Below, piece after piece: positions 8,745 to 16,614 of a stretch of 64,000 nt of DNA. Positions within the stretch are counted from its first letter, which is position 1; each line of letters opens with the position of its first letter. Under the pieces are notes generated by a model, which saw only the letters and a program-made list of their open reading frames with translations, was not told the DNA's origin and searched no databases. A program made the translations under genes and the position numbers. The DNA comes from Qipengyuania soli. GTDB taxonomy: Bacteria > Pseudomonadota > Alphaproteobacteria > Sphingomonadales > Sphingomonadaceae. Location of the stretch: assembly GCF_015529805.1 (NCBI RefSeq), contig NZ_CP064654.1:1612001-1676000 (forward strand). Direction: 5' to 3'.

Positions 8745-9740
8745 ATGAAATTTTCCAAGGCATCCACTCTCGTCCTTGCGCTTGCCCTCTGCGCGTGTGG
8801 CGGGGGAGACGGCAGCTCACCGCCACCCACAGGTGGTGGCGGCGGCAGCAGTGGCGGTGGGACCCCCACGCCAACCCCATCACCGGTAACCTATTCCAAG
8901 TTCGCCGACCTTACGGGACAGCAGGCCTTTGCATCGACCTGTGGCGGCGAAGAAATCTTCAATGGCCAGACCTTCACGAATGGCGGCACCGGCTTCGGTG
9001 AAGGCATCGCGATCAATTCCGACCGCTCGGGTCCGAGTTACGACATCACGGTCCAGCAGATGGGCTTCAACCCGCCATTCAGTCTGTCCTTCACCCAGGC
9101 CGACCGCGACCCTGCCGCCCCTGCCGGGACCGAGCGCTACAAGAAGACCGATGCGAGCGGGAACGCGCAGCGCTTCGGTGTTTCCGTGGTCACACTGGGG
9201 GGAGTGACCCAGGATTATGTGCGGCTTGCGACTTTAAGCTCACCAACCGGCGTCGGCTTCGTCAGCATCGGATGCGCTTTCGGGGTTCCGACAGTGCTGA
9301 GCGATGTTCCGTCAGCTACCAAGTCCTATAGCAAAGCGGTAGCGACCGGCATTCTCAGGCTGGTGGAAAACGCAGGTACCCTCGGAATGGGACCGGTCCA
9401 CACTTATTCGACCAGCCCCACGACGATGACCGCGACTGCAAATCCGGCGAACGGACAGATTTCTTTTACCCTCAACCTGAAGGGCCAGGAAGTGGTTGCC
9501 GGTACGGTTTCGGACACGGTGACCGACCTTGGAACCTACACCGGAAGTACGACGATAGACGGATCGAAGCAGTCCTTTTCCGGGATCGTCTCGACCTCCG
9601 GCGGCTTGGTCGTCGGCAATTTCGGCGGCTGGTTCTTCGGACCGCAGGGGGCGACAATGGCGGTCTCCTTCAAGATGACAGAACGGCGACCCGACAACAG
9701 CGACGTCACCTATGGCGGTGTGACCTTCCTCAGCCCCTGA
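8745..9740 (+). CDS. Surface lipoprotein candidate with TbpB-like beta-barrel end
   Basis: A 331-residue lipoprotein. The signal peptide ends at LCAC, so Cys18 is the likely lipidated residue. It is followed by a low-complexity linker of Gly, Ser, Pro and Thr (about 19-48), then a beta-rich domain. The C-terminal part (SFSGIVSTSG, VVGNFGGWFFGPQGATMAVSF, about 275-318) follows the pattern of the C-lobe beta-barrels of transferrin-binding-protein-like lipoproteins, where a strand pair leads to G-x-F-x-GP-x-A. The assignment is by pattern only. The gene has GGAAGGGG ahead of its ATG and stands alone. Confidence 0.72.
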   Translation: MKFSKASTLVLALALCACGGGDGSSPPPTGGGGGSSGGGTPTPTPSPVTYSKFADLTGQQAFASTCGGEEIFNGQTFTNGGTGFGEGIAINSDRSGPSYDITVQQMGFNPPFSLSFTQADRDPAAPAGTERYKKTDASGNAQRFGVSVVTLGGVTQDYVRLATLSSPTGVGFVSIGCAFGVPTVLSDVPSATKSYSKAVATGILRLVENAGTLGMGPVHTYSTSPTTMTATANPANGQISFTLNLKGQEVVAGTVSDTVTDLGTYTGSTTIDGSKQSFSGIVSTSGGLVVGNFGGWFFGPQGATMAVSFKMTERRPDNSDVTYGGVTFLSP

Positions 9741-9869
9741 GGAAGGGCTGAGGGCGCTCCCGGGCCACACTCGCTCTCCCGCCAGTCGATCGGCCCGCGC
9801 GATTGCAAGCCCGAGGGACTCGCATGCCCCTGCCTTGCATGATAGCCTTTCCTCGAGAGGGAGAGGCAC

Positions 9870-10727
9870 ATGGCGACAGTGATCGACAAGAGCGGGCTTG
9901 ATACCGGGGCACTCGATGTCCAGCCGATGACGCCTGCCATCGGGGCGGAGATTTACGGCGTCGACCTTGGCGCGGACGACATCGCCGAACGTATTCCGGA
10001 GATTCGTGCGGCTTTGCTTAGGTACGGGGTGATCTTCTTCCGCGACCAGCAGCTGACGCAGGAACAGCACATCGCCTTCGCGCGCCATTTCGGCGAACTG
10101 GAAATCCACCCCGCCACCCCTAAGAGCCAGGCCAATCCGGAAGTGCTGCGCATCGCCCACGGACCTGACAGCCGCGGGAGCGAGAACAACTGGCATTCCG
10201 ACGTTACCTGGCGCGAATGCCCCTCGCTCGGTTCGATCCTATATGCGCGCGAAGTCCCGCCGGTGGGCGGCGATACGCTGTTCGCCAACATGCACCTCGC
10301 CTACGAGCGCCTGTCCGAACAGATGCAGCGGTTTTGCGAAGGCCTCACCGCCGTACACGACATCGCGCGCGTCTTCGCAAAACGGCTCGGCAAGTCGGTC
10401 GAGGAACTGCACGAGAAATATCCGCCGATGCGCCATCCGGTGATCCGCACCCATCCCGAGACTGGCGAGCGCGCGATCTACGTCAACACCGGCTTCACCA
10501 GCCACATCGAGGGCCTCTCGAAAACCGAAAGCGACTGGCTGCTCCAGCACCTTTACGCCACCGCCATGGACGTCGAGATCCAGTGCCGCTTCCGCTGGCG
10601 CGAAAACTCGATCGCCTTCTGGGACAATCGCGTATGCCAGCACCTTGCGGTGAGCGACTATTTCCCCGCACGCCGCGTGATGGAGCGAGTCACGATTGCC
10701 GGCGACCGGCCCTTTTTCACCCCGTAA
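9870..10727 (+). CDS. TauD/TfdA family Fe(II)/2-oxoglutarate dioxygenase
   Basis: A 285-residue non-heme iron dioxygenase of the taurine/2,4-D dioxygenase family. The iron triad is visible: H109 and D111 in WHSDVTW and H258 in CQHLAVSDY, with the 2-oxoglutarate-binding arginines at 268-269 in PARRVM. The N-terminal IGAEIYGVDL and FFRDQQLTQEQH motifs also fit. The substrate is not readable; TauD-like enzymes act on taurine, alkyl sulfates, aromatic ethers and others. A strong GAGAGGGAGAG site precedes the ATG. No sulfonate transporter lies nearby, so a sulfur-scavenging role is not supported by context. Confidence 0.9.
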   Translation: MATVIDKSGLDTGALDVQPMTPAIGAEIYGVDLGADDIAERIPEIRAALLRYGVIFFRDQQLTQEQHIAFARHFGELEIHPATPKSQANPEVLRIAHGPDSRGSENNWHSDVTWRECPSLGSILYAREVPPVGGDTLFANMHLAYERLSEQMQRFCEGLTAVHDIARVFAKRLGKSVEELHEKYPPMRHPVIRTHPETGERAIYVNTGFTSHIEGLSKTESDWLLQHLYATAMDVEIQCRFRWRENSIAFWDNRVCQHLAVSDYFPARRVMERVTIAGDRPFFTP

Positions 10728-10804
10728 GAGCGCGCTTGACGTAGCGTATTTTGCGCAAGCCAGATGCCGCGCTAATCCTCTCCTCAAATACGAGGAGAGA
10801 GTGG

Positions 10805-11500
10805 ATGAGCGGCAATCCGGACATGACGTTTGCGGAGGTGGTGCGCGGGCGGCGTTCGATCCGCGGTTATCTCGACAAGCCGGTCCCGCGCGAGGTTATC
10901 GAGGAAGTGCTCGAGATCGCCATGCGCGCTCCTTCTTCCATGAACACGCAGCCCTGGCATTTCCACGTCATCACCGGCGAACCGCTCGACAAGATCCGCA
11001 AGGGCAACACCGAGAACATCCTCGCCGGAGTGCCCGACAGCCGCGAGTTCCGGCGCGGCAGCGCCTTCGAGGGTGTCCACCGCGAACGGCAGATTTACGT
11101 CGCCAAGCAGTTGTTCGGCGCCATGGGTATCGAGCGTGACGACAAGGAACGGCGGCAGGACTGGGTGCTGCGCGGCTTCCGCCAGTTCGACGCCCCGGTC
11201 TGTGTCATCATCACCTACGATCGCGTGCTGGACGACGGCGACGACAGCAAGTTCGATTGCGGCGCAGTGACGACCGCCCTCGTCAATGCCGCGTGGAGCC
11301 GTGGCCTCGGCTGCGTCATCAACTCGCAAGGCATCATGCAAAGCCCGGTCGTGCGCGAATATGCGGGCATCCCCGAGGACCAGATCATCATGAAGGCCGT
11401 CGCCATGGGCTGGCCCGACGAAACCTTCCCCGCCAATGCCGTGGTCAGCACGCGCAAGAGCGTGGAGGAAGCGGCACGTTTCGTGGGGTTTGAGGGATAG
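10805..11500 (+). CDS. Nitroreductase family flavoprotein
   Basis: A 231-residue FMN-dependent nitroreductase. RRSIRGYLDKPVPREVIEEVLE with APSSMNTQPWHFHVITG (about 15-60) forms the N-terminal FMN-binding part, and GLGCVINSQGIM with a C-terminal VAMGWPDE completes the fold. The start at ATG 10805 is set by GAGGAGAGA just upstream; a start further upstream (10751) lacks such a site. It lies 77 bases after the dioxygenase and may share its transcript. Members of this family reduce nitroaromatics, quinones or enones; the substrate here is unknown. Confidence 0.9.
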   Translation: MSGNPDMTFAEVVRGRRSIRGYLDKPVPREVIEEVLEIAMRAPSSMNTQPWHFHVITGEPLDKIRKGNTENILAGVPDSREFRRGSAFEGVHRERQIYVAKQLFGAMGIERDDKERRQDWVLRGFRQFDAPVCVIITYDRVLDDGDDSKFDCGAVTTALVNAAWSRGLGCVINSQGIMQSPVVREYAGIPEDQIIMKAVAMGWPDETFPANAVVSTRKSVEEAARFVGFEG

Positions 11501-11546
11501 AATTGGCTTCCTGCGGGTTCATCATCCGCAACAGGGAGACACTGGC

Positions 11547-12320
11547 ATGAGCGACACTCTCGTCCGTCTTGCGGACAACTTCTGGTCCGTGCGGGGCGAA
11601 TTCCGCATTGGCGGCATTCTCGACGTCGGGACGCAATGCGCGCTCGTGCGGCTGGCGGATGGCGATTTCGTATTTCTCGACAGCTACACGCTCACCGATC
11701 CCATCCGGGACGAGATCGACGCGCTGACCGATGGCGGGGCGAAGGTGAAGGCCATCCTCAACCTGCACCCCTTCCACACGGTCCATTGCGAGTGGATGCA
11801 TGCCGCCTACCCGCAGGCTGCACTCTACGGCACGGCGCGCCACCTGGCGAAATTCCCGCAGCTGCCGTGGCAGGAGACCAAATGCGAAGATGCGGCACTG
11901 GCCGAACGGTTCGGCGCCGACTTCGACTTCTCGGTGCCCCAGGGCGTTCCACTGGTCTGCGACGACGAGAGCGTGCACTTCTCCTCCGTGCTTGCCCTGC
12001 ACCGTGAGAGCGGCACCATCCACGTCGACGACACGTTCAACCACCTCAAGAAGGGTTTCCCGCTTTCGCTTCTGCCGATCACGGGGCGGCTGGGTTTCCA
12101 CCCCACCCTTGCCAAGGCGCTGGAGAAACGTGCCGGGGCAGCGGACGACTTCCGCGAATGGGCGATCGATCTGGGAATCCGCTGGTCCGACGCCCGCCGC
12201 ATCGCTGCCGCTCACAATGCCGTGCTGGAAATTTCCTCGGGCAGTTTCCCAGACCTGGTGGGCGAAGCCTTGGGTCGCGTGAAGCCGGTTCTGGACAAGC
12301 ACCGCGCTCAGTTCGGGTGA
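11547..12320 (+). CDS. Metallo-beta-lactamase-fold-like protein with degraded metal motif (DUF4336-like)
   Basis: The 257-residue protein follows the beta-lactamase-fold order: FWSVRGEFRIGG, then FVFLDSYTL, then ILNLHPFHTVHCEWMHAAYP, and later GTIHVDDTF. In active enzymes the third element is THxHxDHxxG. Here it reads HPFHTVHCEW, keeping some histidines but losing the DH pair, so normal two-metal catalysis is unlikely. The arrangement resembles the DUF4336 group. A GGGAG site precedes ATG 11547; an in-frame start 111 bases earlier overlaps the nitroreductase and is rejected. Probably co-transcribed with the nitroreductase 46 bases upstream. Confidence 0.75.
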   Translation: MSDTLVRLADNFWSVRGEFRIGGILDVGTQCALVRLADGDFVFLDSYTLTDPIRDEIDALTDGGAKVKAILNLHPFHTVHCEWMHAAYPQAALYGTARHLAKFPQLPWQETKCEDAALAERFGADFDFSVPQGVPLVCDDESVHFSSVLALHRESGTIHVDDTFNHLKKGFPLSLLPITGRLGFHPTLAKALEKRAGAADDFREWAIDLGIRWSDARRIAAAHNAVLEISSGSFPDLVGEALGRVKPVLDKHRAQFG

Positions 12321-12484
12321 AGGCATTAACTCTCGGAGTGCGCCAGCATCCTCGAATGTGCGCTCACCGCGAGCGCGAGACGCCCTGTCACAACAACCTT
12401 GCTTGATGACCCGAAATTAAGGCCAACCTCCGATCACGAGCACTGAGCCGCTAATCGGCAGGACTCGCATTTGGAGGTCGCCTC

Positions 12485-12922
12485 ATGAAATATACTACCC
12501 CGGTGGCACTGGCCGCCGTACTCGCACTCGGCATTGCCGGGCAGACTGCAATCGCCCAGGACACGGGCACCGACACCGACGCTGAGCCGGTGGTAGAGGA
12601 ACCTGCCGGCAAGGGTGCAATCGTCACCCGTGGCGATCTGACCGAAGATCGCGCAGTGCTCGACGAGGAAGGCAATCCTGTCGTCGACGAAGCCGGCAAT
12701 CCGCTCATGGAAACAGTCGTGGTCGGTCGTTCGCAGACGGTCGAAACGCCCTCGGGCAATGTCCACACCATCACCAAGGCCGATGGCGAGCATGCCGTCG
12801 TGACCCATGAACGTGCCGAACGTCCCGAACGCAGCGCCCGCGTCGAAAAGGCCGAGCGCCCCGAACGTCCCGAAAAGCCCGAGAAGCCGGAAAAGCCGGA
12901 AAAGCCCGGCCGCGGCGGCTGA
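12485..12922 (+). CDS. Secreted low-complexity protein with C-terminal RPE/KPE repeats
   Basis: A 145-residue protein with a Sec signal peptide (about 1-24, cleavage near AIAQ). The mature N-terminal part is acidic and contains two similar units, DEEGNPVVDEAGNPLME. The C-terminal third is a run of ERPERS/ERPERPEKPEKPEKPEKP ending in GRGG, a charged, proline-rich and probably unfolded tail. GGAGG stands nine bases before the ATG. It is followed by a hairpin and then the outer-membrane protein gene, suggesting a functional pair. No known domain recognised. Confidence 0.75.
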   Translation: MKYTTPVALAAVLALGIAGQTAIAQDTGTDTDAEPVVEEPAGKGAIVTRGDLTEDRAVLDEEGNPVVDEAGNPLMETVVVGRSQTVETPSGNVHTITKADGEHAVVTHERAERPERSARVEKAERPERPEKPEKPEKPEKPGRGG

Positions 12923-12940
12923 CATCATCGATGAAATCCG

Positions 12941-12973
12941 AAGCCCCGCCCCGCGCGTGCGGAGGCGGGGCTT
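12941..12973 (+). terminator. GC-rich hairpin between the repeat protein and the outer-membrane protein
   Basis: AAGCCCCGCC (12941-12950) and GGCGGGGCTT (12964-12973) are perfect reverse complements with a 13-base loop. There is no T-run after it, and the next gene's ATG is 22 bases further on. It may cut transcription, attenuate the downstream gene, or protect the upstream message. Confidence 0.55.
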
Positions 12974-12995
12974 CCTGTCCAGGGGACACCAGATC

Positions 12996-13793
12996 ATGCG
13001 GATCACCAAAGCGGCAGCGATGGCCGCCATCCCGATTGCACTCGCCACACCGGCAGCGGCCGATGACTATGTCCAGTTCAGCACCGGTATCGACTATTCG
13101 AGCGGCGACTATGGAGACACGGTCGACACCGACATGCTTGCCGTACCTTTCTCGGTGAAGGTCCAGCGCGGCAATTTCGACGTCAAGCTGACACTGCCCT
13201 ATGTCGATGTCACAGGCCCGGAAGGCGTCATTCCTGGTGACGGAGGCGTACGAGGCCCCGGAAACGGAAACGGCAATGGCGGTGGCGGGACTGCCGATCC
13301 CGTTGTGTCTTCGCGCTCGGGGCTCGGCGATGCCGTCCTGTCGGCGACTTATTCAATGCCGATCGGCGAGAGCACCTGGTTCGACACGACGGGCAAGGTG
13401 AAGTTTCCGACCGCTTCGGAAGCGAAGTTCCTCGGAACCGGTACCACCGATTTCACTCTTCAGGGCGAATTGCTGCATGCCTTCGGTCCGCTGAGCGCAT
13501 CGGTGCGCGGCGGACGTCGTTTCAACGGTTCGAGCGACGTCTACCCGCTCGAGGATGTGTGGCAGGCGGGCGGAGGGCTGTACCTCGCTTCCGGCAACAG
13601 CACCTTCGGCCTCGACTACGACTGGCGCGAAGGATCGCTCGCCACCTCGCCCGACCGGAGCGAGATCACCGGATCGCTGACCCAGAAGCTCAACGATAGG
13701 CTGAGGCTGCAAGGCTATGCCTATACCGGACTCGCCGACGGCAGCCCTGATATCGGCGCCGGCGCGCAAGTCCTCTACCGCATCGGCGGTTAG
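12996..13793 (+). CDS. Outer-membrane beta-barrel protein, transporter-like
   Basis: A 265-residue exported protein: signal peptide with cleavage near TPAAA-DD (about 22), then alternating polar/hydrophobic strands rich in Gly, Tyr and aromatic residues (VQFSTGIDYSSGDYG; SVKVQRGNFDVKLTLPYVDVTGPEG; LGDAVLSATYSMPIGESTWFDTTGKVKFPT; LRLQGYAYTGLADG). This is the layout of the transporter/phenol-degradation MetA group of outer-membrane barrels. A Gly/Asn loop (GNGNGNGGGG) lies near 85-95. The start at 12996 follows AGGGGAC. The stop shares four bases with the convergent gene at 13790. Confidence 0.8.
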   Translation: MRITKAAAMAAIPIALATPAAADDYVQFSTGIDYSSGDYGDTVDTDMLAVPFSVKVQRGNFDVKLTLPYVDVTGPEGVIPGDGGVRGPGNGNGNGGGGTADPVVSSRSGLGDAVLSATYSMPIGESTWFDTTGKVKFPTASEAKFLGTGTTDFTLQGELLHAFGPLSASVRGGRRFNGSSDVYPLEDVWQAGGGLYLASGNSTFGLDYDWREGSLATSPDRSEITGSLTQKLNDRLRLQGYAYTGLADGSPDIGAGAQVLYRIGG

Positions 13794-14404
13794 GACAATT
13801 GTTCGACCTTCTGCCGCACTAGCGGCAGCTGGTCGTTGCCGAAATACATGTTCTCCTCGCCCACGAAGATCGTCGGGGAGCCGAAGGCGCCGCGATGTAT
13901 CGCTTCGTCGGTGTTGACGCGCAGGCGATCCTTGATCTCGGGGTCGGTCGACCGTTGCGCCAGCGCCGCCCCGTCGAAGCCTGCCTCGTCGGCTATGGCG
14001 ACCAGCACTTCGGGATCGTCGAGATTGCGCATGCCGGTGAAATAGGCCTCGAATGCCGCGTGGGCGAAGCGTTCAAGCGCCTCTTGGTCGTCCTCCAGTG
14101 CGCAGCAGAAACGCATGGCGTGGACCGATTTGACCGGATGATGTTCGGAAGGGAAATTCATCTCCACCCCGGCCAGCCGCGCCCATTGCTTGAGCCAGAC
14201 GAAGCTGCGGGCCAGCCGCGCCGCATTCTCCGGCTTGCGACTTTCGTAAACGGCCGGATTGACCGCATTGAAGACGCCGCCGACCAGGAACGGGCGCCAT
14301 GTGATCGCATAGTCGAGACCTTCGAGCTTGGATCGGATGTTGGCGAAGGCGAGCCGCGTCCACGGGCTCGACAGGTCGAAGAAGAATTCGACATCCACGC
14401 TCAT
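13790..14404 (-). CDS. 2-hydroxychromene-2-carboxylate isomerase family protein (DsbA fold)
   Basis: A 204-residue member of the thioredoxin-fold HCCA isomerase group (kappa-class GST-like). VEFFFDLSSPWTRLAFANI has the family's Ser in place of the DsbA CxxC, and FGSPTIFVGEENMYFGNDQL near the C-terminus contains the cis-proline loop and the usual F-G-N-D end. These glutathione-dependent isomerases act in naphthalene-type aromatic breakdown, but many genomic copies have unknown substrates. It overlaps the preceding GST gene by four bases (ATGA), so the two are one coupled glutathione-related unit. Confidence 0.9.
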   Translation of the reverse strand: MSVDVEFFFDLSSPWTRLAFANIRSKLEGLDYAITWRPFLVGGVFNAVNPAVYESRKPENAARLARSFVWLKQWARLAGVEMNFPSEHHPVKSVHAMRFCCALEDDQEALERFAHAAFEAYFTGMRNLDDPEVLVAIADEAGFDGAALAQRSTDPEIKDRLRVNTDEAIHRGAFGSPTIFVGEENMYFGNDQLPLVRQKVEQLS

Positions 14405-15099
14405 AGCAATTTCGCCTTCCCCGTTCCGAAGAGGTTGCGTCGCTCCTCCTCGCTCATTTCACCCTGCCTTCGCATGTCGCTGCCGAGAGCCACTCCGCGC
14501 CGCAGGCCTTCGCGAGCCTTCAGCGTGTCGTACCAACGCTTCACGTGCGGGAATTCGTCGAGCGGAACCCCTTGCGCCTTCCAAGTCCGAACCCACGGGA
14601 AACAGGCCATGTCGGCGACCGTATAGTCCGGCCCCGCGATGTGTTCTTCCTGCCCCAGTTGGCGGTCCATCACGGCGTAGACGCGCAGCGTCTCGCGGTG
14701 GAAACGCTCGATGGCGTAGGGGAGCTTCTCCTCCGCGTAGAGGTGGAAGTGTCCGTGTTGCCCCAAAGTAGGGCCAAGGTGGCCGACCTGCCAGAACAAC
14801 CACTGCCGCACCCGCGACATTCCGCGCAGGTCGGTGGGGAGGAACTGCCCCGACTTCTCGCCAAGGTAGAGCAGCACCGCGCCGGATTCGAAAACGGTGA
14901 CCGGCTCTCCCCCGTCACCGGGCGCATGATCGATGATTGCCGGAATCCGCCCGTTGGGATTGATCGCGAGATATTCCTCGGTGTGCTGGTCTCCGGCGGC
15001 AAGGTTCACCCAGCGCGGTTCATAAGCGAGTCCGCACTCCTCCAGCATGATCGCGACCTTCCACCCGTTGGGCGCAGGCGCGGTGAAGAATTCGATCAT
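14401..15099 (-). CDS. Glutathione S-transferase, YfcG/Nu-class-like
   Basis: A 232-residue GST. The thioredoxin-like N-domain reads MIEFFTAPAPNGWKVAIMLEE, with NPNGRIPAIIDH and FESGAVLLYLGEK; the helical domain carries WLFWQVGHLGPTLGQ and YTVADMACFPWV. This closely follows E. coli YfcG/YghU, Nu-class enzymes that show disulfide-bond reductase activity with glutathione. The C-terminal extension (EERRNLFGTGKAKLL) is also typical. Start and length fit the family. It is coupled by a four-base overlap to the HCCA-isomerase-like gene. Confidence 0.93.
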   Translation of the reverse strand: MIEFFTAPAPNGWKVAIMLEECGLAYEPRWVNLAAGDQHTEEYLAINPNGRIPAIIDHAPGDGGEPVTVFESGAVLLYLGEKSGQFLPTDLRGMSRVRQWLFWQVGHLGPTLGQHGHFHLYAEEKLPYAIERFHRETLRVYAVMDRQLGQEEHIAGPDYTVADMACFPWVRTWKAQGVPLDEFPHVKRWYDTLKAREGLRRGVALGSDMRRQGEMSEEERRNLFGTGKAKLL

Positions 15100-15156
15100 C
15101 GGCTGGCAATCTCCCCTGTCTGGAAGGCACCATCATGAGCGGAGAGGGGCGATGCA

Positions 15157-15193
15157 AGAAAAAACCCCCGGCGGGCGGTGGCCTGCCGGGGGT
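15157..15193 (-). terminator. Rho-independent terminator of the ornithine decarboxylase gene
   Basis: On the minus strand a 13-bp stem (bases 15193-15181 with 15176-15164, one G-T pair) with a four-base loop is followed directly by TTTTTTCTTG. It lies 27 bases after the decarboxylase stop. It is the clearest intrinsic terminator in the window. Confidence 0.93.
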
Positions 15194-15219
15194 CGATGTC
15201 CGTTTGGGTCTTGGCCGCT

Positions 15220-16422
15220 TCAGCGGAGGCTCACCACATTGTCCGCTTCCGGACGGGTGCGGCTGCCGTCGTAGAGGCTCGCCATGGGCTCGTCGGTGAC
15301 GATGATCCGCTCGGCCGCACCGAAGCCGTTGAAGTCGGTCTTCATTGCAGCACCGTATGCGCCGAGCATGCCGATCTCGAAATAATCGCCAGCCTGGATG
15401 TCCTCGGGCAGCGGGAACGGGCCCTGCATGTAATCCGCATCGTCGCAGGTCGGGCCGTAGAAGGCGAAGTCCATCTCCGGCTTGATGAGGTCGTCCTCAA
15501 GCGCGCGGACCGGGAATTTCCAGTCCACGTGAGCGGCATCGAACAGCGCGCCATAGGCGCCGTCATTGATGTAGAGTTCGTCTCCGCGGCGCTTCTCGAC
15601 CTTGACGATCAGCGAGGAATACTCGGCGCACAGCGCACGGCCCGGTTCGCACCAGAGTTCGGCGTTGTAGGCGATCGGCAGGTTGTAGAAGTGCTGGTGG
15701 ATGACCTGGAAATAGTCCTCCAGCGGCGGAGGCTCCATGCCCGGATAGACACTCGGGAATCCGCCGCCGACATCGACCATGTCGATGACCACCGAAGCCT
15801 CGGCAATCGCGGCGCGCACGCGCTCCAGCGCCTGGACATAGGCGAAGGGGGTCATCGCCTGGCTTCCGACGTGGAAGCAGACGCCGAGCCAGTCGGCATG
15901 CTGGCGGGTTTCCTGCAGAAGCGCGGGCGCTTCGGTCAGGTCGCAGCCGAACTTCGACGCGAGGCTGAGTTCGGAATACTCGCTCGACACACGCAGGCGG
16001 ATGCACAGGCGCAGGTCCTGCGCCGGCTCACCGGCCTCGTCACGGCAGGCATCGACGATCTTTGCCAGTTCCTCGACCGAATCGAGGCTGAAGGTGCGCA
16101 CGCCGTGCTGGTGATACGCTTCGCGGATGGCGCTGGGCGCCTTGACCGGGTGCATGAAACACAGCGTCGCTTCGGGAAGGACGCTGCGAACCAGGCGCAC
16201 CTCGGCGATCGAGGCGACGTCGTAATGCGTCACGCCGTTGTCCCAGAGTATCTGGAGCAGGTCGGGCGAGGGATTCGCCTTCACCGCATAGAGCGAGCGG
16301 CCCGGGAACTTCTCGACGAAGAAGCGGGCGGCGCGCGCGGCGGCGTGCGGGCGGTTGAGAATGACGGGTTCGTCAGGCGCGAGCGCGCGAACTACAGACC
16401 GTGCGTCAGGGAAATGCTGCAA
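15220..16422 (-). CDS. Ornithine (or lysine/ornithine) decarboxylase, type III PLP fold
   Basis: Fold-III decarboxylase making putrescine from ornithine, or cadaverine from lysine. With a TTG start at 16422 it has 400 residues and begins QHFPDARSV; the PLP lysine is at 48 in LYAVKANP. HVGSQ, the DVGGGFP glycine loop, WCEPGRALCAE and the catalytic cysteine near 326 in YGPTCDD are all intact. Another TTG at 16467 would add 15 residues; no ATG is available nearby, so the start is uncertain. It has its own promoter, a short leader with a small hairpin, and a strong terminator. It supplies the polyamine genes at 18.2 and 24.1 kb. Confidence 0.9.
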   Translation of the reverse strand: MQHFPDARSVVRALAPDEPVILNRPHAAARAARFFVEKFPGRSLYAVKANPSPDLLQILWDNGVTHYDVASIAEVRLVRSVLPEATLCFMHPVKAPSAIREAYHQHGVRTFSLDSVEELAKIVDACRDEAGEPAQDLRLCIRLRVSSEYSELSLASKFGCDLTEAPALLQETRQHADWLGVCFHVGSQAMTPFAYVQALERVRAAIAEASVVIDMVDVGGGFPSVYPGMEPPPLEDYFQVIHQHFYNLPIAYNAELWCEPGRALCAEYSSLIVKVEKRRGDELYINDGAYGALFDAAHVDWKFPVRALEDDLIKPEMDFAFYGPTCDDADYMQGPFPLPEDIQAGDYFEIGMLGAYGAAMKTDFNGFGAAERIIVTDEPMASLYDGSRTRPEADNVVSLR

Positions 16423-16442
16423 CTCAAGGGACCCCCTAAACA

Positions 16443-16454
16443 GTCCTTGCGGAC
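16443..16454 (-). promoter_or_regulatory. GNRA-capped hairpin in the ornithine decarboxylase leader
   Basis: On the coding strand GTCC-GCAA-GGAC forms a four-base stem closed by a GCAA tetraloop, about 20 bases before the preferred TTG start. Small, but placed where it could affect ribosome access. Function is inference; if the TTG at 16467 is the real start, this lies inside the coding sequence. Confidence 0.35.
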
Positions 16455-16512
16455 CATGAAACGACAAGCTGCCTTGCGGTTAGGAAGTCCCCTTGGGGCA
16501 GCGGGAGCGGCG

Positions 16513-16540
16513 CATATAAATCGTGGGTCATGAAACGCAA
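16513..16540 (-). promoter_or_regulatory. Candidate promoter of ornithine decarboxylase
   Basis: On the minus strand TTGCGT (16540-16535) and TATATG (16518-16513) are spaced by 16 bases. The pair lies between the upstream regulator's terminator and the decarboxylase, where a promoter is required. It predicts a start site near 16506. Match to consensus is partial. Confidence 0.42.
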
Positions 16541-16552
16541 GTGAATACGCGC

Positions 16553-16581
16553 GAAAAATGCGCAACCCCGCCCCGGGGCGC
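16553..16581 (-). terminator. Candidate terminator of the XRE regulator
   Basis: On the minus strand GCGCCCC pairs with a GGGG-TT-GCGC arm (two-base bulge) and is followed by ATTTTTC. It lies 34 bases after the regulator's stop and upstream of the decarboxylase promoter, so it separates the two transcription units. Confidence 0.5.
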
Positions 16582-16614
16582 GTCGGGCGCGAGATGCGGT
16601 GGGTCGAGCCCGCC

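Noticed and set aside
8812..8886. Gly/Ser/Pro-rich repeat in the lipoprotein as a possible mobile or CRISPR-like repeat
   Set aside because: It is an in-frame linker without regular spacing, normal in surface lipoproteins.
9726..9749. CAGCCC/GGGCTG hairpin at the end of the surface lipoprotein gene as a terminator
   Set aside because: Only six base pairs, overlaps the stop codon and no T-run follows.
12826..12912. Short direct repeats in the RPE/KPE region as a CRISPR-like array
   Set aside because: Units are six to nine bases in frame with the protein and have no spacers.
12807..12995. Upstream extension of the outer-membrane protein into the repeat gene
   Set aside because: The signal peptide begins at 12996 after AGGGGAC; the extension would remove its N-terminal position.
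15178..16533. A 451-codon plus-strand frame opposite ornithine decarboxylase
   Set aside because: Opposite a gene with intact catalytic residues, a promoter and a terminator; the product looks like shadow sequence.
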